Positions 28,602 to 39,106 are shown, counted from the stretch's first letter. The stretch is 64,000 nucleotides of DNA from an uncultured Gammaproteobacteria bacterium (GCA_947259485.1 CAMYLU010000003.1:1-64000), one strand, 5' to 3'. The notes: generated by a model from the sequence alone, not told the origin. Numbers and translations: made by a program.

Positions 28602-30385
28602 CAGGGCTTGCCCTCTGCATCGACACCACCGCGCTTGCGGTACTGGTAGATAAATTTACGTCGTAGCAATCCGCCCGGATCATCGGGAATCTTGCGCAGC
28701 CATTGCTCGGCGGCCTGCTCGGACATTTGTTGATCGAGCTCGGCCATGGTCTCACTCTCGGCTGCTTGCTGGTCCGCCTGGTTTGCCGGTTCCTGCTTCG
28801 TGGATTGCTGTTGCCCTGTATCGTCCTGCCCGTCTTGCTGCTGTGCCTGTTGCTGATTCTGTGCACCGGTCTCGGGTTGATCCTGGCTACTCCCGGCTGA
28901 TTGTTCCGACTCTTCCGATTGTGTTTCGCCCTGTCCGGATTGTTGTTGCTGTTGCTCTCCCTGCTGCTGTTGCTGCTGTTCGCCCTGCTGTCCCTGTTGC
29001 TGTTGTTGTTGCGACTGTTGATTCTTGAGGAACTCTTCAATTGCCTGCTTGTTATAGAGCGCATCCTGGTGAGCGGGATTTTGCTGCAACAGCCTGTCGT
29101 AGGCGGCTAGCGCATCGTCGAAACGACCCAGTTTCGCCAGCGCGTTGGCCTGATTGTAGGCAGCTGCCTCACTTTCGAGTTGTTCCCAGCTGCCAAGCGC
29201 TGCCGCGTAATCACCCGCGCGGTAATTCGAAGAAGCCTTCCAGTCCGGGTCGTCAAACAATTCGGCCGCAGCCGCGTGGTCACCCTGTTCAAACAACTGG
29301 TTCGCGCGCTGATCGTTGTTTTGCCACCAGGCCGACCAGTCGAGCGCCTGCGCATCCGGTGGTAACACCAGTATGTAGAGCGGGAATAGCCAGATCAGTC
29401 CGCGGCGAAACACCAGTGCGGCGAACGGCAACGCAAACAGCAGCAGCCACGGACCAAGCTCGCGCCACAGGTCGGCCGAGCGATCACTCAATCGGGCATC
29501 ACGATCATCGATGGCTGATTCCATGAGGTAGGCGAGCGTGTTGATATCGATATCGTCGGCGCTCAGCGTGGCATATACACCGTCACCGATTTGCGCAATT
29601 CGGCGCAGGTTATCTTCCTGCAGACTGGAAATCACGATCTCGCCACCGCGATCTTTCAGGAATCCCCCGTTCTTTAACGGCACCGGTCCACCTTCGGGGG
29701 TGCCGATGACGAGTACCGAAACCCGCTGACCCGGTTTGCTTTCAAGCAGGGTTTCAACGCGGCTAAGTTCGAGGTCGCTGAGCCCATCGCTAACCAGTAA
29801 CACGTCGCCACCTGCGATGCCGCTATTCTCGAACAGCTCCAGCGCAAGCTTTAGCGCACGGTCGGCGCGGGTGCCCTGCGCCGGCATCAATTCGGTTTCG
29901 AGATCGGGCAATAATGCCAGGATCGTATCGACGTCGCTGGTCAGCGGGGTTACCGTAAAGGCATCGGCAGCATAGACCACCAGCGCCGTCTGTCCCTCCT
30001 GCCTGAGATTTAGAATGTCCGCGATTTTATGGCGCGCACGCACCAGGCGACTCGGCTTGATATCGGCGGCATTCATCGAGCGCGACATATCGAGTGCAAT
30101 CACCAATGCACTATCCTTGTGATACACCGGTTGCGGTAACTTCTCCCAGGTCGGACCGGCAAGCGCAATGATCGCCAGCAAGGCGACAGCAGCGGGAATC
30201 CAGCGCGTCCATTCGCGCTGATTTTGATCACTGCTACTGAGCACGAAAGGCCGCAGGCGCTCATCGATTACCGTGCGCCAGCTTCCACTATCGTAGCGCC
30301 GTACCAGCAACAACCACAGCACCGCCGCTAGCGGAATCAGCAGCAGCAACCAGGCGGGCCGCAAAAAGTGGAATTGCTCGATCAT
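28598..30385 (-). CDS. batB: BatB/BatC fusion: VWA domain plus TPR
   Basis: 595 residues. Two N-terminal membrane helices and a VWA domain with the metal-ion-dependent adhesion motif DMSRSMN are followed by another membrane segment pair near 300-345. TPR repeats (about 350-450) and a long Gln/Glu-rich low-complexity tract (about 455-560) close the protein. In several bacteria the VWA part (BatB) and TPR part (BatC) are separate genes; here they are fused. ATG at 30383-30385 overlaps the batA stop as ATGA; an upstream in-frame GTG at 30397 is less likely. It is expected at the inner membrane with BatA and BatD. Confidence 0.88.
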   Translation of the reverse strand: MIEQFHFLRPAWLLLLIPLAAVLWLLLVRRYDSGSWRTVIDERLRPFVLSSSDQNQREWTRWIPAAVALLAIIALAGPTWEKLPQPVYHKDSALVIALDMSRSMNAADIKPSRLVRARHKIADILNLRQEGQTALVVYAADAFTVTPLTSDVDTILALLPDLETELMPAQGTRADRALKLALELFENSGIAGGDVLLVSDGLSDLELSRVETLLESKPGQRVSVLVIGTPEGGPVPLKNGGFLKDRGGEIVISSLQEDNLRRIAQIGDGVYATLSADDIDINTLAYLMESAIDDRDARLSDRSADLWRELGPWLLLFALPFAALVFRRGLIWLFPLYILVLPPDAQALDWSAWWQNNDQRANQLFEQGDHAAAAELFDDPDWKASSNYRAGDYAAALGSWEQLESEAAAYNQANALAKLGRFDDALAAYDRLLQQNPAHQDALYNKQAIEEFLKNQQSQQQQQQGQQGEQQQQQQGEQQQQQSGQGETQSEESEQSAGSSQDQPETGAQNQQQAQQQDGQDDTGQQQSTKQEPANQADQQAAESETMAELDQQMSEQAAEQWLRKIPDDPGGLLRRKFIYQYRKRGGVDAEGKPW

Positions 30386-31368
30386 GGTCGTCTCCACAGG
30401 CGAGGTACCACCAACAGTGCCGCCAGGAGCAGCGCGAAAGCCAGTGGCCAGACGAACAGGGCCCGCACCGGGCGCAGGCTTTGCGTGTCTCTCGGTAACG
30501 GTTCCAGCTCATCGAGCAGGCCGTAAATTTTTGCCAGCTCTTGCGTGTCACGTGCTCGAAAGTAGCGTCCACCACTTAAACTCGCAATTGCACGCAGCGT
30601 TTTTTCATCCAGTTGTGCCGAGGGATTGGTGCGGCGCAGGCCAAACCAGGTGGATTCGATCTGTTCATCGGCGCCGATACCGATGGTGTAAACCTTAAGC
30701 CCACGTCTGGCGGCAAGCTGCGCGGCTTTCAACGGGGTAACTTCACCCGCGGTATTGGCACCATCGGTCATCAATACCAGCACCCGCGAGTTATCCGACT
30801 CCAGGTCGAGGCGCTTGATCGCAAGCCCGATGGCATCGCCGATCGCGGTGCGCTCGCCGGCAAGTCCGATTGCCGATTCCTGCAACAGGCGGTTGACGGT
30901 CTTGCTATCGAAGGTGAGGGGAGTCTGCAGGTAGGCCTGGGTGCCAAACAGGATCAGGCCGAGTCGATCACCGCGCCGCCGTTCGATGAACTGGCTTGCC
31001 ACCTGCTTGGTGGCCTGCAGTCGGTTGACCTGTTTGCCCTCGATTTTGAAATCGGCGGTACGCATGCTGTCGGACAAATCGACCGCAAGCATCAGGTCAC
31101 GCCCGCTAATCGGTATCGCGATCGACTCCCCGAGCCACTGCGGACGACTTGCCGCAAATACCAGCAGCAACCACGCCAGCAAGTAGAGCCATTGGCGCCA
31201 GCGGTAGGATCTGACTTCATCCGCCTGTACACCACCGAGCTGAAAATCTTCGATCATCGGCACGCGCAATGCCGCCTGTTGCTGTTGCGCCCGCGCGGGC
31301 AAGGCCAGGTAAACCAGCAATGGCAAGGGTGTTAGCAGTAATACCAGCGGCCATTCAAGCTGAAACAT
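30382..31368 (-). CDS. batA: BatA VWA-domain membrane protein
   Basis: About 328 residues. The start MFQLEWPLVLLLTPLPLLVY gives a membrane helix, a second helix follows at about 60-78, and a VWA domain has the MIDAS motif DLSDSMR plus LVLMTDGANT. A C-terminal membrane helix closes the protein. The frame is open upstream to 31467, but the added 33 residues are Cys-rich and do not look conserved, and the ATG at 31366-31368 gives the expected N terminus. It overlaps the DUF4381 gene by 14 bp. Confidence 0.88.
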   Translation of the reverse strand: MFQLEWPLVLLLTPLPLLVYLALPARAQQQQAALRVPMIEDFQLGGVQADEVRSYRWRQWLYLLAWLLLVFAASRPQWLGESIAIPISGRDLMLAVDLSDSMRTADFKIEGKQVNRLQATKQVASQFIERRRGDRLGLILFGTQAYLQTPLTFDSKTVNRLLQESAIGLAGERTAIGDAIGLAIKRLDLESDNSRVLVLMTDGANTAGEVTPLKAAQLAARRGLKVYTIGIGADEQIESTWFGLRRTNPSAQLDEKTLRAIASLSGGRYFRARDTQELAKIYGLLDELEPLPRDTQSLRPVRALFVWPLAFALLLAALLVVPRLWRRP

Positions 31369-31837
31369 GGGCCACGCTCCGGGGCAGGGCGCGCATCCAG
31401 CGCTCACAGGCCTGCAACAGTTCGTCGATATCACAATCACTATCAGGTTGATATCGATGGTGGCCAAGAAATTGCAACTGTGCCTGGCTGAACTTTTCGC
31501 CCGCTACCATTTCCTGCAGTTGAACAGTCCAGGTGTTACCCGTCGAAGCGGCAAAACCTTCCCGCCCGCGGTAGGCAATCAGCGTTCTGCGCAGTAATGC
31601 AGCAGTGTCCCTGATCACGTCATGTTTACCCCGTCCCGAACGGAAACCGTTGCGGATGGTTTCGAGTTCACCCAGCGACAGGCGCTTGACCGGTTTGTAT
31701 CTTAAACGCCGAAGCAACCAGGGAGTAAGCAAACCCAATACCAGTAGCAGCGAGGCGGCGACCCACCAGCCCGGCGCGGGTGGCCACCATAAACCGGCAT
31801 CCGGCAGGTGAATATCCCTAAGCTCCAGTTCGTTCAT
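31355..31837 (-). CDS. DUF4381 membrane protein of the Bat operon
   Basis: 160 residues with one transmembrane helix (about 25-43) preceded by a Trp/Pro-rich stretch (GLWWPPAPGWWVAA) that is the hallmark of DUF4381. The rest is a cytoplasmic helical domain. It always occurs between DUF58 and BatA genes. Its ATG overlaps the DUF58 stop as ATGA and its 3' end overlaps batA, so the cluster is tightly coupled. The function is unknown. Confidence 0.88.
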   Translation of the reverse strand: MNELELRDIHLPDAGLWWPPAPGWWVAASLLLVLGLLTPWLLRRLRYKPVKRLSLGELETIRNGFRSGRGKHDVIRDTAALLRRTLIAYRGREGFAASTGNTWTVQLQEMVAGEKFSQAQLQFLGHHRYQPDSDCDIDELLQACERWMRALPRSVAHVSA

Positions 31838-32757
31838 CGCCCCTGCAGCCCCAGGCCGATTTTCAACTCGGCCAACATATCGTCATCGGTCGCGATATCG
31901 ATCAGGTACAGGCCCAGCTCGTTACATAGACGCTCGAGTGCTTGCTGGTGATGATCATAGCGTTCGCGGTAGCGCTCGCGTACCTTGTTGCTCGCGGTAT
32001 CGATATCGACACTGCGACGGCCATCGGTGACGCGGTAGTAGCCCGGCGGCGGCAATACACGCTCGAAGGGATCATAGGTATGTATCATGACCACGTCGTT
32101 ATGGCGTGATAATTCGACCAGCTGACCACGGCAATCGTCGTCGAGGAAGCGGAAGTCACTGAACAGGATAACGAGGCTACCGGGGCGGGTTACCTGGCGC
32201 AGGCGCACCAGCGCCTTGGGCCCGGCTTTATGTTCGCGTTCGCTGTCGTCGGTCATATCCCAGGCACGATGTGCGACCAGTTGCTGGATGAACTGCAGCG
32301 CGCTGCGTTTGCCGCGGGTGGGACGAAACTCGATATGTTGTTGCTCGGAAAACACCAGATAACCCAGTCGGTCGCCATGTTGCACACTGCTCCAGGCCAA
32401 CAGCCCGGCGAGCTTTGACGCCAGTACCGATTTGAAACAGTTACGGGTGCCGAAAAACATCGAACGTGATAAATCGAGCCACAGTAATACCGGGCGCTCA
32501 CGCTCTTCGCGATAAATCTTGGTGTGGGTAAGGCCGCTGCGTGCGGTGACGCGCCAGTCGATCGCGCGGATATCGTCTCCGGGTTGATAGGGACGTGACT
32601 CGTGGTATTCCATGCCCCGGCCGCGAAACGCTGACAGGTGGCCACCCACCATTTGCGCTTTAACCGAGTTCGAAATCAATGGCAGGCTGCGCGCATCCCG
32701 ATTCAAGCCGATCAGCGTCGACAGTTTTACCCGGACTATGTCATCCCCTGTTTCCAC
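31834..32757 (-). CDS. DUF58 protein of the MoxR/Bat operon
   Basis: 307 residues with the DUF58 signature RPYQPGDDIRAIDWRVTAR and a VWA-like fold with DLSRSMFFG and FSDFRFLDDD. DUF58 proteins accompany MoxR AAA+ ATPases and are thought to be targets or adaptors of the chaperone. It lies 6 bp downstream of moxR. No membrane segment is evident. Confidence 0.9.
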   Translation of the reverse strand: METGDDIVRVKLSTLIGLNRDARSLPLISNSVKAQMVGGHLSAFRGRGMEYHESRPYQPGDDIRAIDWRVTARSGLTHTKIYREERERPVLLWLDLSRSMFFGTRNCFKSVLASKLAGLLAWSSVQHGDRLGYLVFSEQQHIEFRPTRGKRSALQFIQQLVAHRAWDMTDDSEREHKAGPKALVRLRQVTRPGSLVILFSDFRFLDDDCRGQLVELSRHNDVVMIHTYDPFERVLPPPGYYRVTDGRRSVDIDTASNKVRERYRERYDHHQQALERLCNELGLYLIDIATDDDMLAELKIGLGLQGR

Positions 32758-32763
32758 GGTTTG

Positions 32764-33744
32764 TTATGGCACGGCGACCCGGGCCAGCACTGCATCGATA
32801 CAGCTGTCGGCAGTTTTGCCCTCGGCCTCGGCTTCGAAACTTAAAATGATACGGTGACGCAGCACATCGGGCGCGATTAGCTGGATATCCTCGGGCACAA
32901 CGTAATCCCGGTTATTGAGCCAGGCATAGGCACGCGCGCAACGATCCAGTGCCATGGTCGCACGCGGGCTGGCACCATGCTGAATCCAGCCGGCGAGTTC
33001 ATCGCCGTAGCGCTCTGCGCTGCGCGTCGCGAGCACGATTTCAATAATGTAATCCTCGAGACTACTGTCGAGATGGATATCGAGCACGGCATCGCGCGCC
33101 TCGAGCAGGCTTTGCTGGCCGATCACCGCTGCAGGCGGTGGTTCGGCGCTCGCTTCTGAACGCGCTTCATTACGCGTCAGGGCAAGTATCGCCTTTTCGT
33201 CTTCGCCGGAGGGGTAGCCAACCCGGACATGCATCAGGAACCGATCGAGCTGTGCTTCCGGCAATGGGTAGGTGCCTTCCTGTTCGAGCGGGTTTTGCGT
33301 CGCCATGACGAGAAAGATCCTGGGCAACGCATAGGTTTCGGTACCGACCGTGATCTGGCGTTCGGCCATGGCTTCAAGCAACGCCGACTGTACCTTGGCA
33401 GGGGCGCGGTTGATTTCGTCGGCAAGAATCAGGTTATGAAACAGCGGGCCACGCTGAAACTTGAAACTGCCATCCTGCGGCCGGTAAATCTCGGTGCCGG
33501 TCAGATCGGCCGGCAGCAGATCGGGGGTAAATTGAACGCGATGAAAATCACCTTCAATGCCCTCCCCGAGAACCTTGATCGCACGTGTCTTGGCGAGCCC
33601 GGGCGCACCTTCAACCAGTAAATGGCCATCGGCCAGGATAGCGATCAGCAGGCGTTCGATGAGCCCCTGCTGGCCGACGATCTTGGCACTCACGGCCTGT
33701 CTTAAATTGATAATTTCCTGTTGTGACAAATCAAAACCTCTCAA
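32764..33744 (-). CDS. MoxR family AAA+ ATPase
   Basis: 326-residue ATPase with Walker A GAPGLAKT, Walker B LILADEINRAP, sensor 1 FLVMATQNP and EGTYPLPEAQLDRFL. MoxR ATPases act as chaperones for assembling VWA-containing complexes, here the Bat proteins. It heads the six-gene operon. No ATG is available at the N terminus: TTG at 33744 and TTG at 33729 are possible, and the second has GAGAGG at suitable spacing. A weak start may limit expression. Confidence 0.92.
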   Translation of the reverse strand: MRGFDLSQQEIINLRQAVSAKIVGQQGLIERLLIAILADGHLLVEGAPGLAKTRAIKVLGEGIEGDFHRVQFTPDLLPADLTGTEIYRPQDGSFKFQRGPLFHNLILADEINRAPAKVQSALLEAMAERQITVGTETYALPRIFLVMATQNPLEQEGTYPLPEAQLDRFLMHVRVGYPSGEDEKAILALTRNEARSEASAEPPPAAVIGQQSLLEARDAVLDIHLDSSLEDYIIEIVLATRSAERYGDELAGWIQHGASPRATMALDRCARAYAWLNNRDYVVPEDIQLIAPDVLRHRIILSFEAEAEGKTADSCIDAVLARVAVP

Positions 33745-33828
33745 CCTGAACGATATTATTGATCAGCACGCAGTATGCGCGATTTAGAGTCCCTTAGGAG
33801 GTGAAAAGTTTAACTGATTCGACCGGGA

Positions 33829-34479
33829 TTAAGGAAGCAGATGACCGGTCTTGATCCAGAGTATCGTATCTTCCTCGACGTAGGGACAATGCTCGCTGTT
33901 GTGCGGGCTACGCAACCATGTTCCGGCAGGATAGCGACCATACTCGTCGAGCAGGGCTCCCGAGAGCACGAAAGTTTCCTCACCGCGATAGTGACGGTGG
34001 CTGCGCAGGCGCGCATCGGCAGGCCACTTGAGCAGAAACACCGATTCGTTTTCAAAATCGTGCAACGGCATGACTTCGAGTTTTGATTCACCCGGCATCC
34101 AGGCAGTGCTGTTGGTATCGATGCGCAGCGTGGTGTCATCCTCAGGATCGAACTGGTCGAGCTTGACCAGCAGCACGCAACCGGGGTCGCTGCGGGGCGA
34201 ATGTTTGGAACCGGGCGGGTTGCGGATATAGGTCCCCGCGGGGTAATCGCCATGCTCGTCGGAAAATACACCCTCGAGTACGAAGATTTCTTCGCCCGCC
34301 GGGTGCAGGTGTGCGCTGAAATGAGAACCCGCGTCGTAGCGCACCACGCTGGTGGTATGTCCATGCTCGGCAGCCTCGCGCGCTAACGGTTTACGCCACA
34401 CCCCTGCCATCGGGCTCGCTTCCCAGTCCATTTCGTTGGTGTCGACCACCACCGCCTGCTCAAATTGCATATTTAGCAT
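33829..34479 (-). CDS. ChrR-like double cupin protein
   Basis: 216 residues with two ChrR-type cupin domains (about 20-110 and 115-216), each with a metal-binding pattern: HLHPAGEEIFVLEG and HRHYRGEETFVLSG. These match the C-terminal half of the anti-sigma factor ChrR, but the N-terminal zinc-binding anti-sigma domain is missing, and no ECF sigma gene is adjacent. It may be a stand-alone metal-dependent enzyme or sensor. Two ATGs (34479 and 34470) are possible. The candidate small RNA and its terminator end 95 bp upstream. Confidence 0.82.
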   Translation of the reverse strand: MLNMQFEQAVVVDTNEMDWEASPMAGVWRKPLAREAAEHGHTTSVVRYDAGSHFSAHLHPAGEEIFVLEGVFSDEHGDYPAGTYIRNPPGSKHSPRSDPGCVLLVKLDQFDPEDDTTLRIDTNSTAWMPGESKLEVMPLHDFENESVFLLKWPADARLRSHRHYRGEETFVLSGALLDEYGRYPAGTWLRSPHNSEHCPYVEEDTILWIKTGHLLP

Positions 34480-34573
34480 AGGCCGAATCTACCGTTAGCA
34501 GCGCCATACATCAACGATAAAGATCACAAAAAGTGACTATTTGTAAGCTCGGATACGGCGTCGTTTGGCGGGT

Positions 34574-34600
34574 AAAAAAAAGCAGCCCTAAAGGCTGCTT
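34574..34600 (-). terminator. Strong intrinsic terminator, minus strand
   Basis: On the minus strand AAGCAGCC (34593-34600) pairs with GGCTGCTT (34580-34587) across loop TTTAG, followed by a run of about seven T. It would end a transcript coming from the pntB side or from a promoter inside the preceding 300 bp. Confidence 0.9.
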
Positions 34601-34770
34601 AAATTTCGAGCCCAGAAACTTCCTGAACCCTGGTGCGTCTACTCATGCCGATGAAACCTTATAGCCTTGAGAAGAACAACATACCGCGAACGGTAACGGC
34701 ACCGGAGAAACATCTGCATTAACAAGGTCTTCTTTGTTAACGCAAGACATCGTTCAACTGATGTCATCGG
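34574..34770 (-). ncRNA. Candidate structured small RNA or leader between pntB and the cupin gene
   Basis: Within the 430-bp gap 34480-34909 the minus strand carries a series of stems. GACATC/GATGTC is at 34760-34765 and 34746-34751. TTAACAA/TTGTTAA is at 34734-34740 and 34719-34725. TACCG-TTCG-CGGTA at 34682-34695 is a stem with a stable UUCG tetraloop. CCAG/CTGG is at 34630-34633 and 34612-34615. Then comes the strong terminator. This organisation suggests a structured RNA of about 190 nt, either free-standing, from the pntB 3' region, or an attenuated leader of the cupin gene. I cannot assign it to a known family; it does not read as tRNA, 4.5S, tmRNA or obviously 6S RNA. A 42-codon frame (34639-34767) lies across it and lacks a ribosome binding site. 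Confidence 0.45.
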
Positions 34771-34909
34771 AAATACTAGAGTTTTAGTCAGTTTTACGAA
34801 TCACCCAAACAGGGTAAATTGCTTTAAATTCAGCTGCTTAGAGGCGATATTTCGTCAATATGTGAACTGGCGCACACTTCTACTATGCGGCGTTCACCCC
34901 AGGAAGGCT

Positions 34910-36298
34910 TTATATCGCCCGGGCGAGTGCTTCCAGGCTTTCGCGCGCGTCGCCAAACAGCATGCGCGTGTTTTCCTTGACGAACAGCGGATTATCGACG
35001 CCAGCATAACCGGCCGCCATGCCGCGTTTGAGCACCACGGTGGTATGACCTTTCCAGACCTCGAGCACCGGCATCCCGGCGATCGGGCTGTCGACGTCTT
35101 CCTGCGCCAGCGGATTAACCGTGTCGTTGGCACCGACCACGATCGAGACATCGACATCGGGAAAGTCGTTGTTGATTTCATCCATTTCAAACACGATATC
35201 GTAAGGTACTTTGGCCTCGGCCAACAGCACGTTCATGTGCCCCGGCATGCGCCCCGCTACCGGATGGATACCGTAACGCACGCTGATCCCTTTCCCGATC
35301 AGGGTTTTGGTGATATCGGCGATCGCGTGCTGCGCCTGCGCGGTGGCCATACCGTAACCGGGGACCACCATGACCTGCTTCGCACCATTGAGCAGGTCTG
35401 CCATCGCCGCGGTATCGATGGTCTGTACTTCGCCCTCGATACTGGGCCCGGCTGAAGAACCGCCCGAGGTGCCGAAGCCACCGGCGATAACACTGATGAA
35501 ATGCCGGTTCATCGCGCGGCACATGATGTAACTCAGGATTGCACCGCTACTGCCGACCAGCGCCCCGGTGACGATCAACAAATCGTTAGACAGCATGAAA
35601 CCGGTAGCGGCAGCGGCCCAGCCCGAGTAGCTGTTCAGCATCGAAATGACGACCGGCATATCGGCGCCACCGATCGCAGCTACCATGTGGATTCCAAACA
35701 ACAGCGCGATCACCGTCATCGCCAGTAACAGCATCGTGGCCTGGTTATGGTCGGGTTCGCCAACGAAACGCACGGCAATTACCACCACGGCGATGAACAG
35801 CGCCAGGTTGAGCCAGTGACGCGCCGGCAACATCATCGGTGCGCCGCCGATCATGCCACTGAGCTTGCCATAGGCAACAACCGAACCGGTAAAGGTCAGT
35901 GCGCCGATACAGATACCGATATAGATTTCGATTTCATGAATGGTTTTCTCGACCCCGATGTATTCAATCGAGGAGTCCATGAAGGTAGCAAATCCAATCA
36001 ACACCGCGGCGAGACCCACCAGGCTGTGCAGGATCGCCACCAGCTCCGGCATTTGCGTCATCTGTACCCGGCGCGAGAGGATAAAACCGATCGCGCCACC
36101 GGCCAACATGATCACGATCAGTATTTCGAGATTGCGACTGACGAAGGCGATGATGGTCACCAGCACCGCGATCGCCATGCCGATCATACCGAACAGGTTG
36201 CCACGACGCGCGGTATCGTTGGTGCTGAGACCACCGAGCGCAAGGATGAACAACACCGCGGAGGCGAGGTAAGCGACGGTAATCAGGCTGGGAGACAT
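34910..36298 (-). CDS. pntB: NAD(P) transhydrogenase subunit beta
   Basis: PntB provides the NADP(H)-binding domain and most membrane helices of the proton-translocating transhydrogenase. The 462-residue protein has about nine hydrophobic helices (1-265) and then the soluble NADP-binding domain with [35 protein letters not shown] and GANDTVNP. It starts 7 bp after pntA. The enzyme makes NADPH from NADH at the cost of proton motive force. Confidence 0.97.
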   Translation of the reverse strand: MSPSLITVAYLASAVLFILALGGLSTNDTARRGNLFGMIGMAIAVLVTIIAFVSRNLEILIVIMLAGGAIGFILSRRVQMTQMPELVAILHSLVGLAAVLIGFATFMDSSIEYIGVEKTIHEIEIYIGICIGALTFTGSVVAYGKLSGMIGGAPMMLPARHWLNLALFIAVVVIAVRFVGEPDHNQATMLLLAMTVIALLFGIHMVAAIGGADMPVVISMLNSYSGWAAAATGFMLSNDLLIVTGALVGSSGAILSYIMCRAMNRHFISVIAGGFGTSGGSSAGPSIEGEVQTIDTAAMADLLNGAKQVMVVPGYGMATAQAQHAIADITKTLIGKGISVRYGIHPVAGRMPGHMNVLLAEAKVPYDIVFEMDEINNDFPDVDVSIVVGANDTVNPLAQEDVDSPIAGMPVLEVWKGHTTVVLKRGMAAGYAGVDNPLFVKENTRMLFGDARESLEALARAI

Positions 36299-36304
36299 CG
36301 CCGC

Positions 36305-37900
36305 TTACCCCCTGAACATCTGCAACATGCGTTGCGTCACGGAAAATCCACCCACGATATTGATGCAGGTAATGAACGCAGCAATCCCTGCCAGAATATA
36401 AATCAGGTTATTGCTGCTCGATATTTGCGTCAGTGCGCCCAGTATGATGATGCTGCTAATCGCATTGGTAACGCTCATTAACGGCGTGTGCAGGCTCGCA
36501 CTGACGTTCCAGATCACCATGTAACCAATGAAACAGGACAATACGAACACGGTGAAATGTGCCATGAAGGATGGTGGCGCAACTTGCCCAAGCCCGAACA
36601 ATGCCAACCCGCCCAGGATCATCGGCATCCATATACTCTTCGCGAATCGGGAAATCCCGGATGCTCCGATGGCGGCATCGTTTGTCTTGTCACTGCTACC
36701 CTTGCCTTCGTGCTTGATTGCCTGGCCACCAAAGCTGGGCTTGCGTTCCGCACTTACCTCGATTGCTGGAGGCGGCCAGGTGATTTCGCCCTGGTTCACC
36801 ACGGTAGCGCCACGAATAACGTCGTCATCCATATCGACCATAATATTACCGTCCTTCTCGGGGCACATCTCCATGATCAGGTTGTAAATATTGGTCGCGT
36901 AGAGCTGGCTTGACTGACTGGCCAGCCTGCTCGGCAGATCGGTATAACCGACGATATGTACGCCGTACCTGGTTACTACCTTGCCGGGTACGGTTTCTTC
37001 ACAATTACCGCCCTGCTCGGCGGCGAGGTCGACGATAACGCTACCGTCCCTCATGCTCAACACCATCGCATTGGTAATCAGCTTGGGCGCCGGTTTGCCC
37101 GGAATCAACGCGGTGGTGATGATGACGTCGACTTCACGTGCCTGCTCGGCAAACAGCGCCATCTCGGCTTCGATGAACTCCTTGCTCATTACCTTGGCAT
37201 AGCCACCCTCGCCCGAGCCCTCTTCTTCAAATTCGAGTTCGAGAAACTCAGCATCCATACTCTCAATTTGATCCTTGACTTCGGGACGGGTATCGAAGGC
37301 GCGCACGATCGCACCCAGCGACTTGGCCGCACCGATGGCGGCAAGGCCCGCGACACCTGCACCGATTACCATAACCTTAGCTGGATCCACTTTACCGGCG
37401 GCGGTGATCTGGCCGGAAAAGAAACGACCGAAGTGATGCGCTGCCTCAATCACCGCTCGATATCCGGCAATATTCGCCATCGAACTCAATGCATCTAGTT
37501 TTTGTGCGCGCGAGAGGCGCGGAATGCTGTCCATTGCCAGGGCAGTCGCCTGTTTTGCGGCAAGTTGTGACAACAAGTCTTCGTGTTGGGCGGGCCAGAT
37601 AAAACTGATCAGGCGTGCACCCGTGGACATTAAATCGATTTCGTGTCGACCGAGTTCATCATTAAATTCAGGTGGACGCACTTTCAGGATCAAATCACCA
37701 GCAGCCCAGGCTGACTCGGCGTCTGTTGCGATGGCAGCGCCCATTCCGCTGAATATGTCGTCACTGAAGTTGGCGCCCGCGCCCGCGCCCGACTCGATCG
37801 TGACTTCGAATCCGGCTGCGATCAGTTTTCGAACCACCTCGGGCGAAGTGGCAACACGCTTCTCACCGCTATGAATTTCTGCAGGTATTGCGATCATCAT
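36305..37900 (-). CDS. pntA: NAD(P) transhydrogenase subunit alpha
   Basis: PntA, 531 residues: an NAD(H)-binding domain (1-380, with [38 protein letters not shown] and [12 protein letters not shown]-like [14 protein letters not shown]), then four C-terminal membrane helices (about 425-520). The alpha subunit is full-length, not split into alpha1/alpha2 as in some bacteria. Two adjacent ATGs give MM at the start. It is divergent from pta, sharing a 193-bp promoter region. Confidence 0.97.
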   Translation of the reverse strand: MMIAIPAEIHSGEKRVATSPEVVRKLIAAGFEVTIESGAGAGANFSDDIFSGMGAAIATDAESAWAAGDLILKVRPPEFNDELGRHEIDLMSTGARLISFIWPAQHEDLLSQLAAKQATALAMDSIPRLSRAQKLDALSSMANIAGYRAVIEAAHHFGRFFSGQITAAGKVDPAKVMVIGAGVAGLAAIGAAKSLGAIVRAFDTRPEVKDQIESMDAEFLELEFEEEGSGEGGYAKVMSKEFIEAEMALFAEQAREVDVIITTALIPGKPAPKLITNAMVLSMRDGSVIVDLAAEQGGNCEETVPGKVVTRYGVHIVGYTDLPSRLASQSSQLYATNIYNLIMEMCPEKDGNIMVDMDDDVIRGATVVNQGEITWPPPAIEVSAERKPSFGGQAIKHEGKGSSDKTNDAAIGASGISRFAKSIWMPMILGGLALFGLGQVAPPSFMAHFTVFVLSCFIGYMVIWNVSASLHTPLMSVTNAISSIIILGALTQISSSNNLIYILAGIAAFITCINIVGGFSVTQRMLQMFRG

Positions 37901-37942
37901 GATCTCGATGCCCTCGGGTTGTGTGAATTGATTATTGGTGAA

Positions 37943-37971
37943 TTCGAGACTGCGCGGATCGGACTATAATC
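37943..37971 (+). promoter_or_regulatory. Possible pta promoter
   Basis: A perfect -10 hexamer TATAAT at 37966-37971 is preceded by a poor -35 (TTCGAG, 37943-37948) at 17 bp. It points towards pta, 123 bp downstream. An AT-rich near-palindrome TATATTGTATATA follows at about 37981-37993. Confidence 0.35.
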
Positions 37972-38093
37972 AAGATCCTGTATATTGTATATAAAACACT
38001 CTTCGCGCAGTTCTCGTGGACACCCTTTCCTTATACGTGCATCATTCTGCTGCACTTATTCATCCCTGACCATGGAATTTCTCGATTTAGATC

Positions 38094-39089
38094 ATGCAAT
38101 TTCTGGATTCTATTATCCACAAGGCCCAAACTAGCCGGCAAACGATTGTGCTCGCCGAAGGTGAAGACAGCCGCATTATCGAGGCTGCGCAACGGGCTAG
38201 CGATGACGGAATCGCAAATTGCGTACTCGTCGGCAACGAGAATACGATCCGCAACCAGGCCGCTGAGTCAGGGTTCAATTTAACCGGTATTAGAATCGAA
38301 GATCCAGGCGCTTCACAATACCACCAAAGATATAGTAAGGAATTGTGGCAGTTGCGTAAGCACAAGGGCATGACGCTGGAACAGGCCGAGCAACAGGCGC
38401 TCGACCCGCTGTGTTTTGCCGACCTGATGCTGCGCGCCAATCACGCCGATGGGTCGATTGCGGGCGCGGTTTATACAACGGGTGATCGAGTTCGTTCAGC
38501 ATTACAAATCGTTGGTGTTATGCCGGGGTTCAACTCGGTTTCAAGTTTCATGCTGATGCTGTTTGAAGCCGAACATCACAAGCCTAAACAGGCGATGGTT
38601 TTTGCCGACTGCGGCCTGATCGTCGACCCGGATGCCGAACAACTGGCCGAGATCGCGGTGGCAGCCGCGCAATCGGCACGGCAGTTGATCGATGATGAAC
38701 CGCGGGTTGCAATGCTGTCTTTTTCTACCGATGGCAGTGCCAATCATCCCCTGGTAGAAAAAGTTCGCGAGGCAACAAAACTGGCGCGCAAGCAGATGCC
38801 GGACGTCTCGGTCGAAGGCGAGGTTCAACTGGATGCGGCGATTGTGCCTGCGATTGCGGCGCAGAAGATTTCCAGTTCACACATTGATGGACGAGCTAAC
38901 GTGTTGATCTTTCCCGATCTGAATGCCGGCAATATCGGCTACAAATTAACCCAGCGCCTTGGTGGAGCCGTTGCGATCGGCCCGATTCTGCAGGGACTCA
39001 GCCGTCCCGCAAATGATTTGTCGCGTGGTTGCAGTCCCGAAGATGTCTACTACCTGATCGCACTGACCTCGGTACAGTCGCGAGGATGA
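38094..39089 (+). CDS. pta: Phosphate acetyltransferase (short form)
   Basis: 331-residue phosphotransacetylase that interconverts acetyl phosphate and acetyl-CoA. Motifs include [71 protein letters not shown] and [13 protein letters not shown]. It lacks the long N-terminal DRTGG part of E. coli Pta. No ackA is adjacent. Acetyl phosphate is the product of Xsc (53 kb), so this enzyme may complete taurine carbon use. A phosphate butyryltransferase is a less likely alternative. Confidence 0.92.
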   Translation: MQFLDSIIHKAQTSRQTIVLAEGEDSRIIEAAQRASDDGIANCVLVGNENTIRNQAAESGFNLTGIRIEDPGASQYHQRYSKELWQLRKHKGMTLEQAEQQALDPLCFADLMLRANHADGSIAGAVYTTGDRVRSALQIVGVMPGFNSVSSFMLMLFEAEHHKPKQAMVFADCGLIVDPDAEQLAEIAVAAAQSARQLIDDEPRVAMLSFSTDGSANHPLVEKVREATKLARKQMPDVSVEGEVQLDAAIVPAIAAQKISSSHIDGRANVLIFPDLNAGNIGYKLTQRLGGAVAIGPILQGLSRPANDLSRGCSPEDVYYLIALTSVQSRG

Positions 39090-39106
39090 CTGCACCCGGT
39101 ATTGAG

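Noticed and set aside
28507-29064. Minus-strand 185-residue Asn/Ser/Arg-rich frame
   Set aside because: It is the shifted reading of the Gln-rich tract of the BatB/C fusion, not a separate protein.
34639-34767. 42-codon open frame between pntB and the cupin gene
   Set aside because: It has no ribosome binding site and runs through predicted stems including the UUCG hairpin; a structured RNA explains the region better.
34574-34770. 6S, 4.5S or tmRNA identity for the candidate RNA
   Set aside because: The hallmark sequences of 4.5S RNA and tmRNA are absent and the stem arrangement does not convincingly match 6S RNA; kept as unassigned.
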